DNA of 5,763 nt, from positions 1-5,763 of the forward strand of contig JBPOJN010000009.1 in assembly GCA_052033505.1 (NCBI GenBank), read 5' to 3'. This DNA is from JBPOJN01 sp052033505. GTDB lineage: Bacteria; UBA10199; JACPAL01; GCA-016699445. The notes under the pieces were generated by a model. The model worked only from the letters and a program-made list of their open reading frames with translations, was not told where the DNA came from and searched no databases. Made by a program: the position numbers and the translations under genes. Of the stretch, positions 1-5,763 are shown piece after piece. Numbering within the stretch: the stretch's first letter is position 1; every line of letters begins with the position of its first letter.

Positions 1-1036
1 TGATGATGCCCGCGGGGCGCAAGTCCCAGATTTTTTGGGAGATCTCCGCCAAGGTTTCGTCGGGCAGGACGCCGGTGCCGAAGGTATCGACCAAGAAGGA
101 AACGGGTTCGGGATAGCCGATGGCGTACGCGATCTGAGTTTCACATTTCTTGGCGAGTCCCGAGGCGACGATGTTTTTCGCAACGTAGCGGGCCATGTAG
201 CAGGCCGAGCGGTCGACCTTGCTCGGGTCCTTGCCTGAGAACGCACCGCCGCCGTGACGGCCCCAGCCGCCGTAGCTGTCGACGATAATTTTGCGGCCGG
301 TCAAACCGCAGTCACCCTGAGGTCCGCCGATGACGAAACGTCCCGTGGGATTGATCAAAAATTTCGTCTGATCATCCAACATTTCGGAAGGCAGAGATTT
401 CTTGATGACTTCTTCGATGACCGCTTCTTTCAAGTCTTTGTAGGAGACGTCGGGATGATGCTGGGTCGAGACGACAATGGTATGGATGCGTTTCGGGGCG
501 CCGTTCTCGTACTCGATCGTGACTTGGGATTTTCCGTCGGGACGGAAGAAGGGGACCTTTTTGGATTTACGCACGTCCGTCAGCTTCTTCGTAAGTTTAT
601 GCGCGTAGACGATCGGCGTCGGCATCAGTTCCGGTGTTTCATCCGAGGCATAACCGAACATCAGGCCCTGATCTCCGGCGCCCTGTTCGGGAAACATGCC
701 TTCTCCGGCGGTGACACCCTGGGAGATGTCCGGCGACTGGCGGCCGACGGTGACGACGACGGCGGAGGAATTCGCGTCGAAGCCGTAGTCGGTGTCGATA
801 TAGCCGATGTCCGCAATCGCCTCGCGCGCGATGGCTTGGTAGTCCACGATGCCACGGCTGGTGATTTCTCCCGCGATCATCGTCAGCCCCGTGGTCACGA
901 GAGTTTCGCAGGCGACACGGCTTAAAGGATCTTGGGTCAGATAAGCGTCGAGGACGGAATCCGAAATCCGGTCGGCGACTTTATCCGGATGGCCTTCAGT
1001 GACGGATTCGGAGCTGAACAAAAAGGATTTAGCCAC
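1..1036 (-). CDS. metK: S-adenosylmethionine synthetase MetK (C-terminus outside window)
   Basis: MetK makes S-adenosylmethionine from methionine and ATP. The first 345 codons are here; about 40 more are expected beyond the left edge. The reading frame is open throughout and begins MAKSFLFSSESVTEGHPDK, the standard family N-terminus with His16 in EGHPDK. Further signatures are GAGDQGLMFGYA (from residue 119, ATP/methionine binding), INPTGRFVIGGPQGD (GGPQGD at 237-242) and the P-loop-like GGGAFSGKDPSKVDRSA (from residue 262). The start is GTG at 1034-1036, supported by AGGAG 7 nt upstream and by the family N-terminus. It is separated from ptsI by 94 nt with its own candidate promoter, so it may be transcribed both by read-through and independently. 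No functional link to the PTS is implied by the sequence. A 223-codon frame on the opposite strand (254-925) is an antisense shadow. Confidence 0.97.
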   Translation of the reverse strand, partial: MAKSFLFSSESVTEGHPDKVADRISDSVLDAYLTQDPLSRVACETLVTTGLTMIAGEITSRGIVDYQAIAREAIADIGYIDTDYGFDANSSAVVVTVGRQSPDISQGVTAGEGMFPEQGAGDQGLMFGYASDETPELMPTPIVYAHKLTKKLTDVRKSKKVPFFRPDGKSQVTIEYENGAPKRIHTIVVSTQHHPDVSYKDLKEAVIEEVIKKSLPSEMLDDQTKFLINPTGRFVIGGPQGDCGLTGRKIIVDSYGGWGRHGGGAFSGKDPSKVDRSACYMARYVAKNIVASGLAKKCETQIAYAIGYPEPVSFLVDTFGTGVLPDETLAEISQKIWDLRPAGII

Positions 1037-1043
1037 GAAAAAT

Positions 1044-1048
1044 CTCCT
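1044..1048 (-). promoter_or_regulatory. Ribosome binding site of metK
   Basis: The minus strand reads AGGAG, 7 nt before the GTG start codon of metK. It decides the start, since no ATG lies near the conserved N-terminus. Confidence 0.82.
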
Positions 1049-1074
1049 GGTTTGGGGTTAAAAAAGAAGAGGCT

Positions 1075-1089
1075 TTCGTAAGAGACGAA
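1075..1089. repeat. Small inverted repeat in the metK leader
   Basis: The 15-nt sequence TTCGTAAGAGACGAA has 5-nt arms (TTCGT/ACGAA) around a 5-nt centre. It covers the candidate -10 element of metK. It could be an operator half-site pair or a weak RNA hairpin in read-through transcripts, but 5-nt arms also arise readily by chance. Confidence 0.3.
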
Positions 1090-1103
1090 GGGGGTTAAGT
1101 CAA
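1075..1103 (-). promoter_or_regulatory. Candidate sigma-70-type promoter upstream of metK
   Basis: In the ptsI-metK gap the minus strand has TTGACT (positions 1098-1103, 5 of 6 to the -35 consensus over TTGACA) and, after exactly 17 nt, TACGAA (1075-1080, only 3 of 6 to the -10 consensus). Transcription would begin near 1068 and give a leader of about 30 nt ending in the metK ribosome binding site. The good -35 and ideal spacing support it; the poor -10 weakens it. The -10 hexamer is part of a small inverted repeat (1075-1089). Confidence 0.4.
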
Positions 1104-1130
1104 GGGGGGAAAGACTTGGAAAGAGTTCCT

Positions 1131-2891
1131 TTAAACCAACGACGGGAAGCCTTTGATCTTCGCGGCTTCGCGTTTGACCAAAGATTCGATCTCAGAAGCA
1201 GTACGGCACAAGAGGGCGCGGTCAAGCAGCTCTTTCGCCTGGCGGAACGTGACCATGCGCGTAAGTTTTTTGACCCTGGGAATGGAAACGGGATTCATCG
1301 AGAGTTCGGTTAGCCCTAAGCCCAACAATAAAAGGAAAGAACAAGGGTCTCCGGCCATCTCCCCGCAGATCGAAACGTCGATCCGACGGCGCTGGGCGGC
1401 TTCGCAGGTGAGCTTGAGGAGCTTCAAGACGGCCGGGTGCAGAGGTTCGTAGAGGGCCGAGACGTGGTCGTTGTCGCGGTCGACGGCCAACGTATATTGA
1501 GTCAAGTCGTTGGTGCCAATGCTCAAAAAATCCGCCTCAGCCGCGATTTCGTCCGCCATCAAAGCAGCGGAAGGAACTTCGATCATAAAGCCCAATTTCA
1601 CATTGTCGGACGTTCGGATTTTGGCGACGGCCAATTCCTGACGTATGTCCGCGAGCATTTTTTTGACGCTGCGGACTTCGTCGAGATTCGTGATCATGGG
1701 GATTAGTATCCTCAAAGAACCGTGGACGGAGGCGCGCATCATCGCGCGCAGCTGGGTTTTGAGGATGCCCCGGTGGCGGAGTCCGTAACGGATCGCGCGA
1801 AGTCCCAGGGCGGGATTGATCATCTCTTCCATTTCGTCCGCATCTTCAGTGCCAGCGATTTGTTTATCGCCGCCTAGGTCCAGCGTACGGATCGTCGTTG
1901 GATGCGGGGACATTTTTTTAAGAACTTCGCTGTAAGTGCGGAACTGCTCTTCTTCGGAAGGAATGCGGTTCTGCGAGATGAAAAGGATCTCCGTGCGGAA
2001 AAGCCCGATGCCTTCGCCGCCGTGGGAGCGGATCATGGGGATTTCTTCAGGAAGTTCTAAGTTGCCCGCGATCTTAATCCGGACGCCGTCTTTCGTGACG
2101 GCCGGCAGCGGGGCTTCACGCAGTAGTGTTGTTTCGGCCTTTTCCTGTTTCTTGCGGACGTTTTCGTAACGTTTCTGGTCGGTCGCGGTCGGGTGCAGAA
2201 GTACGATGCCTTTAGTGCCGTCGACTAAGACGCGATCGCCTTCGCGCGCGATAAGCCCGATGTCGTCAACGCCGCAGACGGCTGGGATCTCAAGGGAACG
2301 CGCCACAATCGCAGTGTGCGAGGTCATGCCGCCGACTTCGGTGATGAAGGCGCAGGCGTTGCCGCGAACCCAATGGATCGTGTCGGTGGGCGAGAGGTCG
2401 TGGGCCACGATGACGGCGTCCTTGCCGACTTTAACGGGTTTGGGCGACTCGCGTCCCATGAGTTGCAGGAAGATTTTCTGACCGATCTGCCGGATCTCGG
2501 CGGCCCGTTCCTGAAAATACTCGTCTTCTTTGGGAAATTTTTCCAGGATCTGGTCGAGCTGCTTTTCGAAGGCCCATTCGGCGTTGATCTTGTCCTCGCG
2601 GATCGATTTCAGCGTGCCGTCGACTAAGAGCGTGTCCTGCGTGATCATCTGATGCGAATCCAAAATGCGCACATGGTCGCCGACTTTGTATTTGCACAGC
2701 TTCTCTTGAAGGATCCTGATTTCGTTCCGTACTTTTTTGAGGGCTTTTTGAAATCGGTCGGCCTCGGAGGGGATTTCAGAATCCGCGACCCAGAATTTAG
2801 GTATCGAAAGGGCTTCCGACTTGAGGCGGTGCACCACGCCGACAGCGATTCCGGGAGAGACCGCTAGACCTTTTAAGCGACGTGGCTTCAT
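1131..2891 (-). CDS. ptsI: Phosphoenolpyruvate-protein phosphotransferase (PTS enzyme I)
   Basis: This 586-residue protein catalyses the first step of the PTS: it autophosphorylates from PEP and passes the phosphate to HPr. The length is close to E. coli EI (575). The N-terminal part starts RLKGLAVSPGIAVG with no GAF domain in front, so it is the PtsI type rather than PtsP. The HPr-binding helical region covers roughly residues 40-140. The phosphohistidine domain has GGMTSHTAIVARSLEIPAVCG with active His192. The C-terminal PEP-binding barrel shows GIGLFRTE (Arg299), TLDLGGDK just after Arg335, MIEVPSA (Glu438), GTNDLTQY (Asn461/Asp462), DRDN (Arg472) and ICGEMAGDP with catalytic Cys509. Every key residue is intact. 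ATG at 2889-2891 is preceded by only a weak GGA-type site in the 9-nt gap after ptsH, so translation is probably coupled. It is the last PTS gene of the block; metK follows after 94 nt. Confidence 0.98.
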   Translation of the reverse strand: MKPRRLKGLAVSPGIAVGVVHRLKSEALSIPKFWVADSEIPSEADRFQKALKKVRNEIRILQEKLCKYKVGDHVRILDSHQMITQDTLLVDGTLKSIREDKINAEWAFEKQLDQILEKFPKEDEYFQERAAEIRQIGQKIFLQLMGRESPKPVKVGKDAVIVAHDLSPTDTIHWVRGNACAFITEVGGMTSHTAIVARSLEIPAVCGVDDIGLIAREGDRVLVDGTKGIVLLHPTATDQKRYENVRKKQEKAETTLLREAPLPAVTKDGVRIKIAGNLELPEEIPMIRSHGGEGIGLFRTEILFISQNRIPSEEEQFRTYSEVLKKMSPHPTTIRTLDLGGDKQIAGTEDADEMEEMINPALGLRAIRYGLRHRGILKTQLRAMMRASVHGSLRILIPMITNLDEVRSVKKMLADIRQELAVAKIRTSDNVKLGFMIEVPSAALMADEIAAEADFLSIGTNDLTQYTLAVDRDNDHVSALYEPLHPAVLKLLKLTCEAAQRRRIDVSICGEMAGDPCSFLLLLGLGLTELSMNPVSIPRVKKLTRMVTFRQAKELLDRALLCRTASEIESLVKREAAKIKGFPSLV

Positions 2892-2900
2892 GTTTTTCCG

Positions 2901-3188
2901 TTATTTCTCGCCGAACTTGTTTTCGATCAGCTCTTCGAGGGCTGCTACGGCCTCGTTTGCATCGTCTCCCTGCGCGATGACCTTGATTTCGGAGCCCTTG
3001 GCCGCGGCCAGCATCAAGATGCCCATGATACTCTTTCCGTTGACGGGACGCCCGTCTTTTTCGACCGAAATCTCGGCTTGGAAGCGTCCGGCGATTTTTA
3101 CGAACTGGGCTGCGGCCCGGGCGTGCAGCCCCAGCTCGTTTTTGATCTTGAAGGTTTTCAACGTCTGAGGGGCGGTTGGGTTTTCCAT
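2901..3188 (-). CDS. ptsH: Phosphocarrier protein HPr
   Basis: This 95-residue protein is HPr, the small carrier that moves phosphate from enzyme I to EIIA proteins. The EI-dependent site is His22 in the motif GLHARAAAQFV, where the usual Pro after Arg is Ala. The regulatory serine is Ser53 in GKSIMGIL, the site recognised by HPr kinase. The 31-residue spacing between the two equals His15-Ser46 of classical HPr. The N-terminus is about 7 residues longer than usual (MENPTAPQTL). The ATG has an AAAGG element about 10 nt upstream. A TTG at codon 10 could give a classical-length protein but has no ribosome binding site. The gene lies 2 nt after the EIIA gene and 9 nt before ptsI, inside one tight transcription unit. 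Presence of the Ser site together with hprK implies reversible shut-down of the relay. Confidence 0.96.
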   Translation of the reverse strand: MENPTAPQTLKTFKIKNELGLHARAAAQFVKIAGRFQAEISVEKDGRPVNGKSIMGILMLAAAKGSEIKVIAQGDDANEAVAALEELIENKFGEK

Positions 3189-3190
3189 GA

Positions 3191-3628
3191 TCAGTCGACC
3201 TTTCTTAATATCTCGCCGGCCAAGGTTATGTTTTTCTGCCCATAGTCGCGGATGAAACGCGCGACGTCCGAGAGGTTTCGTTCGCCGCGCAGGCTGGCGA
3301 GCTTGATCAGCATGGGCAGGTTCATGCCCGTGATGACCTCGATCTTTTCTTCTTCCAAAAAAGGCAGACTTACGTTCGAGGGTGTGCCCCCGAACATATC
3401 GGTCAAGATCAGGACTCCGGCCCCACGATCGACTTCGGCGATGGCAGATTCGATTTTTTTGCGGATGAGATCCACGGCTTCGTCGTGTTCGAGGGCGACG
3501 CCGATCATCGGTGCTGGATCGAGCACGATAGAACGCGCGATACGCACCATTTCAGGGCCGATCGCCCCGTGAGAGATGGCAACCGTGCCGATGACCGGCA
3601 TCGCTTGTGTTTCGGTGGAAGGGGTCAT
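3191..3628 (-). CDS. PTS mannose-family EIIA domain protein
   Basis: This 145-residue stand-alone EIIA belongs to the mannose/sorbose PTS family, which accepts phosphate from HPr. The active-site histidine is His20 in VAISHG, preceded by the strand PVIGTV. The second family motif LTDMFGGTPSN lies at residues 75-85, and ITGMNLPML follows near 99-107, as in this fold. No EIIB is fused and no EIIB, EIIC or EIID gene is in the window, so it is either a regulatory phosphocarrier or a subunit of a permease encoded elsewhere. The annotated ATG overlaps the hprK stop in an ATGA. A second in-frame Met at residue 10 (codon 3599-3601) would put the active His at residue 11, closer to family norms, but lacks a visible ribosome binding site, so the upstream start is preferred with reservation. 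ptsH starts 2 nt after its stop. The family is certain; the role is inferred. Confidence 0.92.
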   Translation of the reverse strand: MTPSTETQAMPVIGTVAISHGAIGPEMVRIARSIVLDPAPMIGVALEHDEAVDLIRKKIESAIAEVDRGAGVLILTDMFGGTPSNVSLPFLEEEKIEVITGMNLPMLIKLASLRGERNLSDVARFIRDYGQKNITLAGEILRKVD

Positions 3629-4626
3629 AAAAATTCAGAGCCTTTCTTCGAGGTACTCTCCCCGCTTTTTTCTCCCCCGTCCTGACTGCCGAATAAAAGA
3701 TGGCGCGTTAATTTTTCCTGGAACTCGCGCGCGGAATGAAAGCCTTTTAGTTTCAAAAGGTGGTTCCGCGCCGCGACTTCGATGACGGTGGTGAGGCTGC
3801 GGCCAGGACGGACGGGAAGTTCGATGAAAGGGACGGGCACTCCTAAGACCTCTTGGGTCTGTTGGTCTATGCCCAAGCGCTCGTATTCTTTTTTAGGATC
3901 CCATTCGACGATGTTGATGATGAGTTCGACCATTTTCTGGTCGCGCACGGCCGTCACGCCGAAAAGGTCCTTGATGTTGATAATGCCCAGTCCCCGGATT
4001 TCCATGTGGTACTTGATGATGTCGGCTCCTGATCCGTAGATTGCGGACGGTGGTTTTTTCCGTATCGTGACGACGTCGTCGGCGACCAAGCGGTGACCTT
4101 TCATGACGAGTTCGAGTCCGCATTCGCTTTTTCCGATGCCGCTCTTGCCCGTGAGCAGGATGCCGACGCCGAAGACGTCGATCAAAACGCCGTGCATGGA
4201 CGTATCCGCCGTGAGCCGCTCTTCCAGAAACCGGCCGACGCGCCTGACGAATTGTTCCGTCGTCAGCGAAGTCGCCAGGAGCGGTATCTTGCGGCGCGAG
4301 GTTTCTTTCAAAAGGGCGGGAGGCGCTTTGCGGTCGTTGGTCACGACGAAACACGCGACATCCATGCGGCCAATTTTTTCGAGACTCTGGGAACATTTCG
4401 CGGGCGAGAGACTGTTTAAAAACTCGATCTCAGAGCGGCCCAAGACTTGAACGCGGCCGGGGTGGAGATGGGACGCGTGTCCGGTTAATGCGAGCCCTGG
4501 TTTCTGGATCTGCGGGATCAGGATTTTTTTGGAGGCGAAACGGATTTTTTTCGGGTCATTAAGGGCCTTGAGCTCCAGGCGGCCCGTCTTTTCCATCAAT
4601 AGGTCCAAGACGGTGAGGGAGATCAT
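3625..4626 (-). CDS. hprK: HPr kinase/phosphorylase
   Basis: This 333-residue protein is the bifunctional enzyme that phosphorylates HPr on a serine using ATP or pyrophosphate and removes it by phosphorolysis. The N-terminal domain (about 1-135) begins with the typical SLTVLDLL. The catalytic domain contains the conserved HGVLID (His145), the Walker A loop GKSGIGKS (160-167), LVADDVV (Asp183/Asp184), the family signature MEIRGLGIIN (208-217), Arg250 in YERLG, and the late loop PVRPGRSLTT followed by EVAARN (271-288). All residues known to matter in the B. subtilis and L. casei enzymes appear intact. The last ~20 residues form a polar Gly/Ser/Lys-rich tail that is probably disordered. ATG at 4624-4626 follows ptsN by 26 nt. 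The stop overlaps the next start by 4 nt (ATGA), suggesting translational coupling to the EIIA gene. Its substrate is most likely the HPr encoded two genes downstream. Confidence 0.97.
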   Translation of the reverse strand: MISLTVLDLLMEKTGRLELKALNDPKKIRFASKKILIPQIQKPGLALTGHASHLHPGRVQVLGRSEIEFLNSLSPAKCSQSLEKIGRMDVACFVVTNDRKAPPALLKETSRRKIPLLATSLTTEQFVRRVGRFLEERLTADTSMHGVLIDVFGVGILLTGKSGIGKSECGLELVMKGHRLVADDVVTIRKKPPSAIYGSGADIIKYHMEIRGLGIINIKDLFGVTAVRDQKMVELIINIVEWDPKKEYERLGIDQQTQEVLGVPVPFIELPVRPGRSLTTVIEVAARNHLLKLKGFHSAREFQEKLTRHLLFGSQDGGEKSGESTSKKGSEFL

Positions 4627-4652
4627 AGTATAGGCGGCATCTCTAAAAACGT

Positions 4653-5114
4653 TTAGAATTTTTCGTCTTCGACGATGATGTCCCGGTAAATTTCGTCCGC
4701 GTCCTTGGCTTCCAGAAGCTTGCCGCGGAACTGTGAGTCTTTCAAAAGCCGTGAAAGACGCGCGAGGGCTTTTAGGTGGAGACTAGCGGCGTTTTCGGGG
4801 GCCAAGAGCACGAAGAAGAGGTGCGCAAGCTTCCCGTCCTGCGAGTCGTAGTCGATACCCGGAACGCTGCGTCCGAACGCGGTAATGATATGGGAAAGCG
4901 AGGAGATCTTTCCATGAGGGATGGCAACGCCGTTTCCGATGCCGGTACTGCCCAGGGTTTCGCGCTCTTGCAGGGTCTTGATGGTTTCATCCAAGGAGAT
5001 ATTTTCAAATTGCTGGGAGACCAAAGCGCCCAGCTCGGACAAGACTTCGTCTTTGGTTTTGGATTCGAGGTTGGCGATGATGCATCCGCGCGAAAGGATC
5101 TGCTTGATCTTCAT
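4653..5114 (-). CDS. ptsN: PTS EIIA-Ntr, nitrogen-regulatory phosphocarrier
   Basis: This 153-residue protein is a single-domain EIIA of the fructose/Ntr family (E. coli PtsN has 163 residues). It accepts phosphate from an HPr-type carrier and acts in the cytoplasm as a regulator rather than as part of a permease. The phosphorylation motif GNGVAIPHGK is present with the active His at residue 67, preceded by the family signature REXXGSTGIG. The C-terminal part (FFVLLAPE, then HLKALARLSRLL) also matches the family. I chose ATG at 5112-5114 (MKIKQILS). The frame stays open upstream to a TTG at 5174, but that would add 20 residues (MLFFHRETRK...) that do not look like the family and have no ribosome binding site. 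The chosen start itself has only a weak GGG element about 10 nt upstream. The nearby rpoN and hpf favour the Ntr role over a fructose-specific one. No EIIB or EIIC domain is fused. Confidence 0.93.
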   Translation of the reverse strand: MKIKQILSRGCIIANLESKTKDEVLSELGALVSQQFENISLDETIKTLQERETLGSTGIGNGVAIPHGKISSLSHIITAFGRSVPGIDYDSQDGKLAHLFFVLLAPENAASLHLKALARLSRLLKDSQFRGKLLEAKDADEIYRDIIVEDEKF

Positions 5115-5175
5115 GAAATAGTACCCGTAAAAAACAGAGGCGCGTTTTCTAGTCTCCCGGTGAAAAAAAAGCAAT

Positions 5176-5517
5176 TTATGATTTCTTCGAGGCTTTTTTT
5201 ACGGGAGCGGGGTTTCGCTTCGGTTTTTTATGATGGTTTTTGAGCTTTTCTTTGTACTTCTTAAGCTGTGTCTCAAGCTTCTCCAGGGCCCTATCGACGG
5301 AGACGTACATGTCGTGAGTCACCACGTGCGCGTTCAACACGCTGTGATCTTCCGCGAACGAGATTTCGGCGGCATGCCGCGTACCTTCCACATTCAGGGT
5401 GATGTGGGCGTTGGTCGGCTTAATGAAATATTTCGAGAGCTTTTGAATCTTGTCCCGGATGTGCTTCTGGATGGCGGGAGAGGTTTCCGAATGACGGAAA
5501 GTGACGCTGATTTCCAC
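5176..5517 (-). CDS. hpf: Ribosome hibernation promoting factor, short form (HPF/YfiA family)
   Basis: This 113-residue protein belongs to the HPF/RaiA (sigma-54 modulation) family, which binds the 30S subunit in the mRNA/tRNA channel and inactivates ribosomes in stationary phase or starvation. The family pattern is clear: an N-terminal strand and helix (EISVTFRHSETSPAIQKHI), central strands around AEISFAEDH, and the late motif DMYVSVDRALEKLETQLKKY. It ends in a strongly basic tail from about residue 90 (KNHHKKPKR, then more Lys). It lacks the extra C-terminal dimerisation domain of long HPF, so it is the short type, slightly longer than the roughly 95-residue E. coli HPF. The start is GTG at 5515-5517, chosen because an ideal AGGAGG lies 6 nt upstream and the next residues match the family N-terminus. 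It sits between rpoN and ptsN, the usual context for this gene. Confidence 0.94.
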   Translation of the reverse strand: MEISVTFRHSETSPAIQKHIRDKIQKLSKYFIKPTNAHITLNVEGTRHAAEISFAEDHSVLNAHVVTHDMYVSVDRALEKLETQLKKYKEKLKNHHKKPKRNPAPVKKASKKS

Positions 5518-5523
5518 GTTGAG

Positions 5524-5529
5524 CCTCCT
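5524..5529 (-). promoter_or_regulatory. Strong ribosome binding site of hpf
   Basis: On the minus strand the sequence reads AGGAGG, 6 nt before the GTG start of hpf. It is the best Shine-Dalgarno match in the window and supports GTG at 5517 as the true start. It may compensate for the weaker start codon. Confidence 0.85.
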
Positions 5530-5559
5530 GGTTCAAGTTTTGTACCGTTTCATCCAAGC

Positions 5560-5763
5560 TTAGAACAACTGGCGCCTTCGGGAGGCTGGGAGGATTCCGA
5601 GCATCTCGCGGTACTTCGCGACCGTTCTGCGGGCGACTTGGATGTTGTTTTTGTTCAGTAGGTCCGTGAGGCCCTGGTCGGACAGGGGTTTCTTGCAATC
5701 TTCCTGGCCTACCAGCCGCCTGATTTCTTCTTTTACCGCTTCCGACGTCAGTCCTTCTTCGTC
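5560..5763 (-). CDS. rpoN: RNA polymerase sigma-54 factor RpoN, C-terminal fragment (5' end outside window)
   Basis: Only the last 67 codons and the TAA stop are present; the gene continues beyond the right edge. RpoN is the alternative sigma factor that directs RNA polymerase to -24/-12 promoters, which open only with an AAA+ activator. The visible part is the DNA-binding C-terminal domain. A helix-turn-helix region (LSDQGLTDLL, fragment residues 28-37) is followed by the RpoN box ARRTVAKYRE at fragment residues 44-53, the family signature that contacts the -24 element. The protein ends GILPASRRRQLF, matching the usual short basic tail after the box, so the C-terminus appears intact. The hpf gene follows after 42 nt on the same strand, as is common next to rpoN. 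The upstream activator-binding and core-binding regions cannot be assessed. Identification is firm because of the RpoN box. Confidence 0.96.
   Translation of the reverse strand, partial: DEEGLTSEAVKEEIRRLVGQEDCKKPLSDQGLTDLLNKNNIQVARRTVAKYREMLGILPASRRRQLF

Noticed and set aside
254..925. Plus-strand 223-codon open frame
   Set aside because: It lies wholly antisense to metK, whose minus-strand translation matches the family across its length. The antisense frame has no recognisable motif and arises from the codon bias of the GC-rich gene.
1037..1130. SAM riboswitch upstream of metK
   Set aside because: The gap is only 94 nt, the predicted leader is about 30 nt, and no multi-helix SAM aptamer pattern is visible.
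1090..1135. Intrinsic terminator after ptsI
   Set aside because: Only 4-nt stems (GGAA/TTCC around CTCT) can be formed and what follows is C-rich, not a U run.
3893..4396. Minus-strand 167-codon frame inside hprK
   Set aside because: It is a shifted frame within hprK, whose own frame has all kinase motifs. The composition is Arg/His-rich nonsense typical of a shadow.
5140..5175. Internal promoter before ptsN (TTGCTT-17-TAGAAA)
   Set aside because: The spacing is good, but the -35 matches only its first three bases and the T-run makes chance matches likely. It is too weak to annotate.
5518..5559. Sigma-54 (-24/-12) promoter for hpf or ptsN
   Set aside because: No TGGCAC-N5-TTGC-like element was seen in the intergenic gaps, despite the neighbouring rpoN.
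5230..5661. Plus-strand 143-codon open frame across hpf and the rpoN end
   Set aside because: It is antisense to two well-recognised genes and spans their intergenic gap, with no family resemblance.

Overview
The window is a compact bacterial gene block in which all eight recognised genes lie on the minus strand; transcription runs from the right end towards position 1. In transcription order they are: the 3' end of rpoN (sigma-54), hpf (short ribosome hibernation factor), ptsN (EIIA-Ntr), hprK (HPr kinase/phosphorylase), a mannose-family EIIA, ptsH (HPr), ptsI (enzyme I), and the 5' nine-tenths of metK (S-adenosylmethionine synthetase). Both edge genes are cut by the window boundary. The long plus-strand reading frames are antisense shadows of these conserved genes.

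The order rpoN-hpf-ptsN-hprK-EIIA-HPr-EI is a known Gram-negative arrangement. HprK next to an HPr with a Ser-phosphorylation site, together with rpoN, points away from Gammaproteobacteria. It fits lineages such as Deltaproteobacteria-like groups or Omnitrophota and other PVC-related candidate phyla. The sequence alone does not settle the phylum; Omnitrophota is my leading guess, at low confidence. The DNA is moderately GC-rich and looks uniform, with no mobile elements, tRNAs, rRNAs, CRISPR arrays or signs of recent transfer.

The genes encode a complete phosphoryl relay without a sugar permease. EI (His192) takes phosphate from PEP and passes it to HPr (His22), which can feed EIIA-Ntr (His67) and EIIA-Man (His20). 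HprK can phosphorylate HPr on Ser53 and so throttle the relay. No EIIB, EIIC or EIID lies in the window, so this reads as a regulatory PTS, or as the shared energy-coupling part for permeases encoded elsewhere. The rpoN and hpf genes tie it to sigma-54 transcription and stationary-phase ribosome protection.

Spacing from hprK to ptsI is very tight (4-nt overlap, 2-nt gap, 9-nt gap), so these are almost certainly co-transcribed. The rpoN-hpf (42 nt), hpf-ptsN (61 nt) and ptsN-hprK (26 nt) gaps are short and hold no convincing terminator. The 94-nt gap before metK is the widest and contains the only plausible internal promoter. No stretch longer than 300 bases lacks a gene. I do not see a previously undescribed system here; the main points of interest are the PTS composition, the absence of rapZ, and the metK leader.
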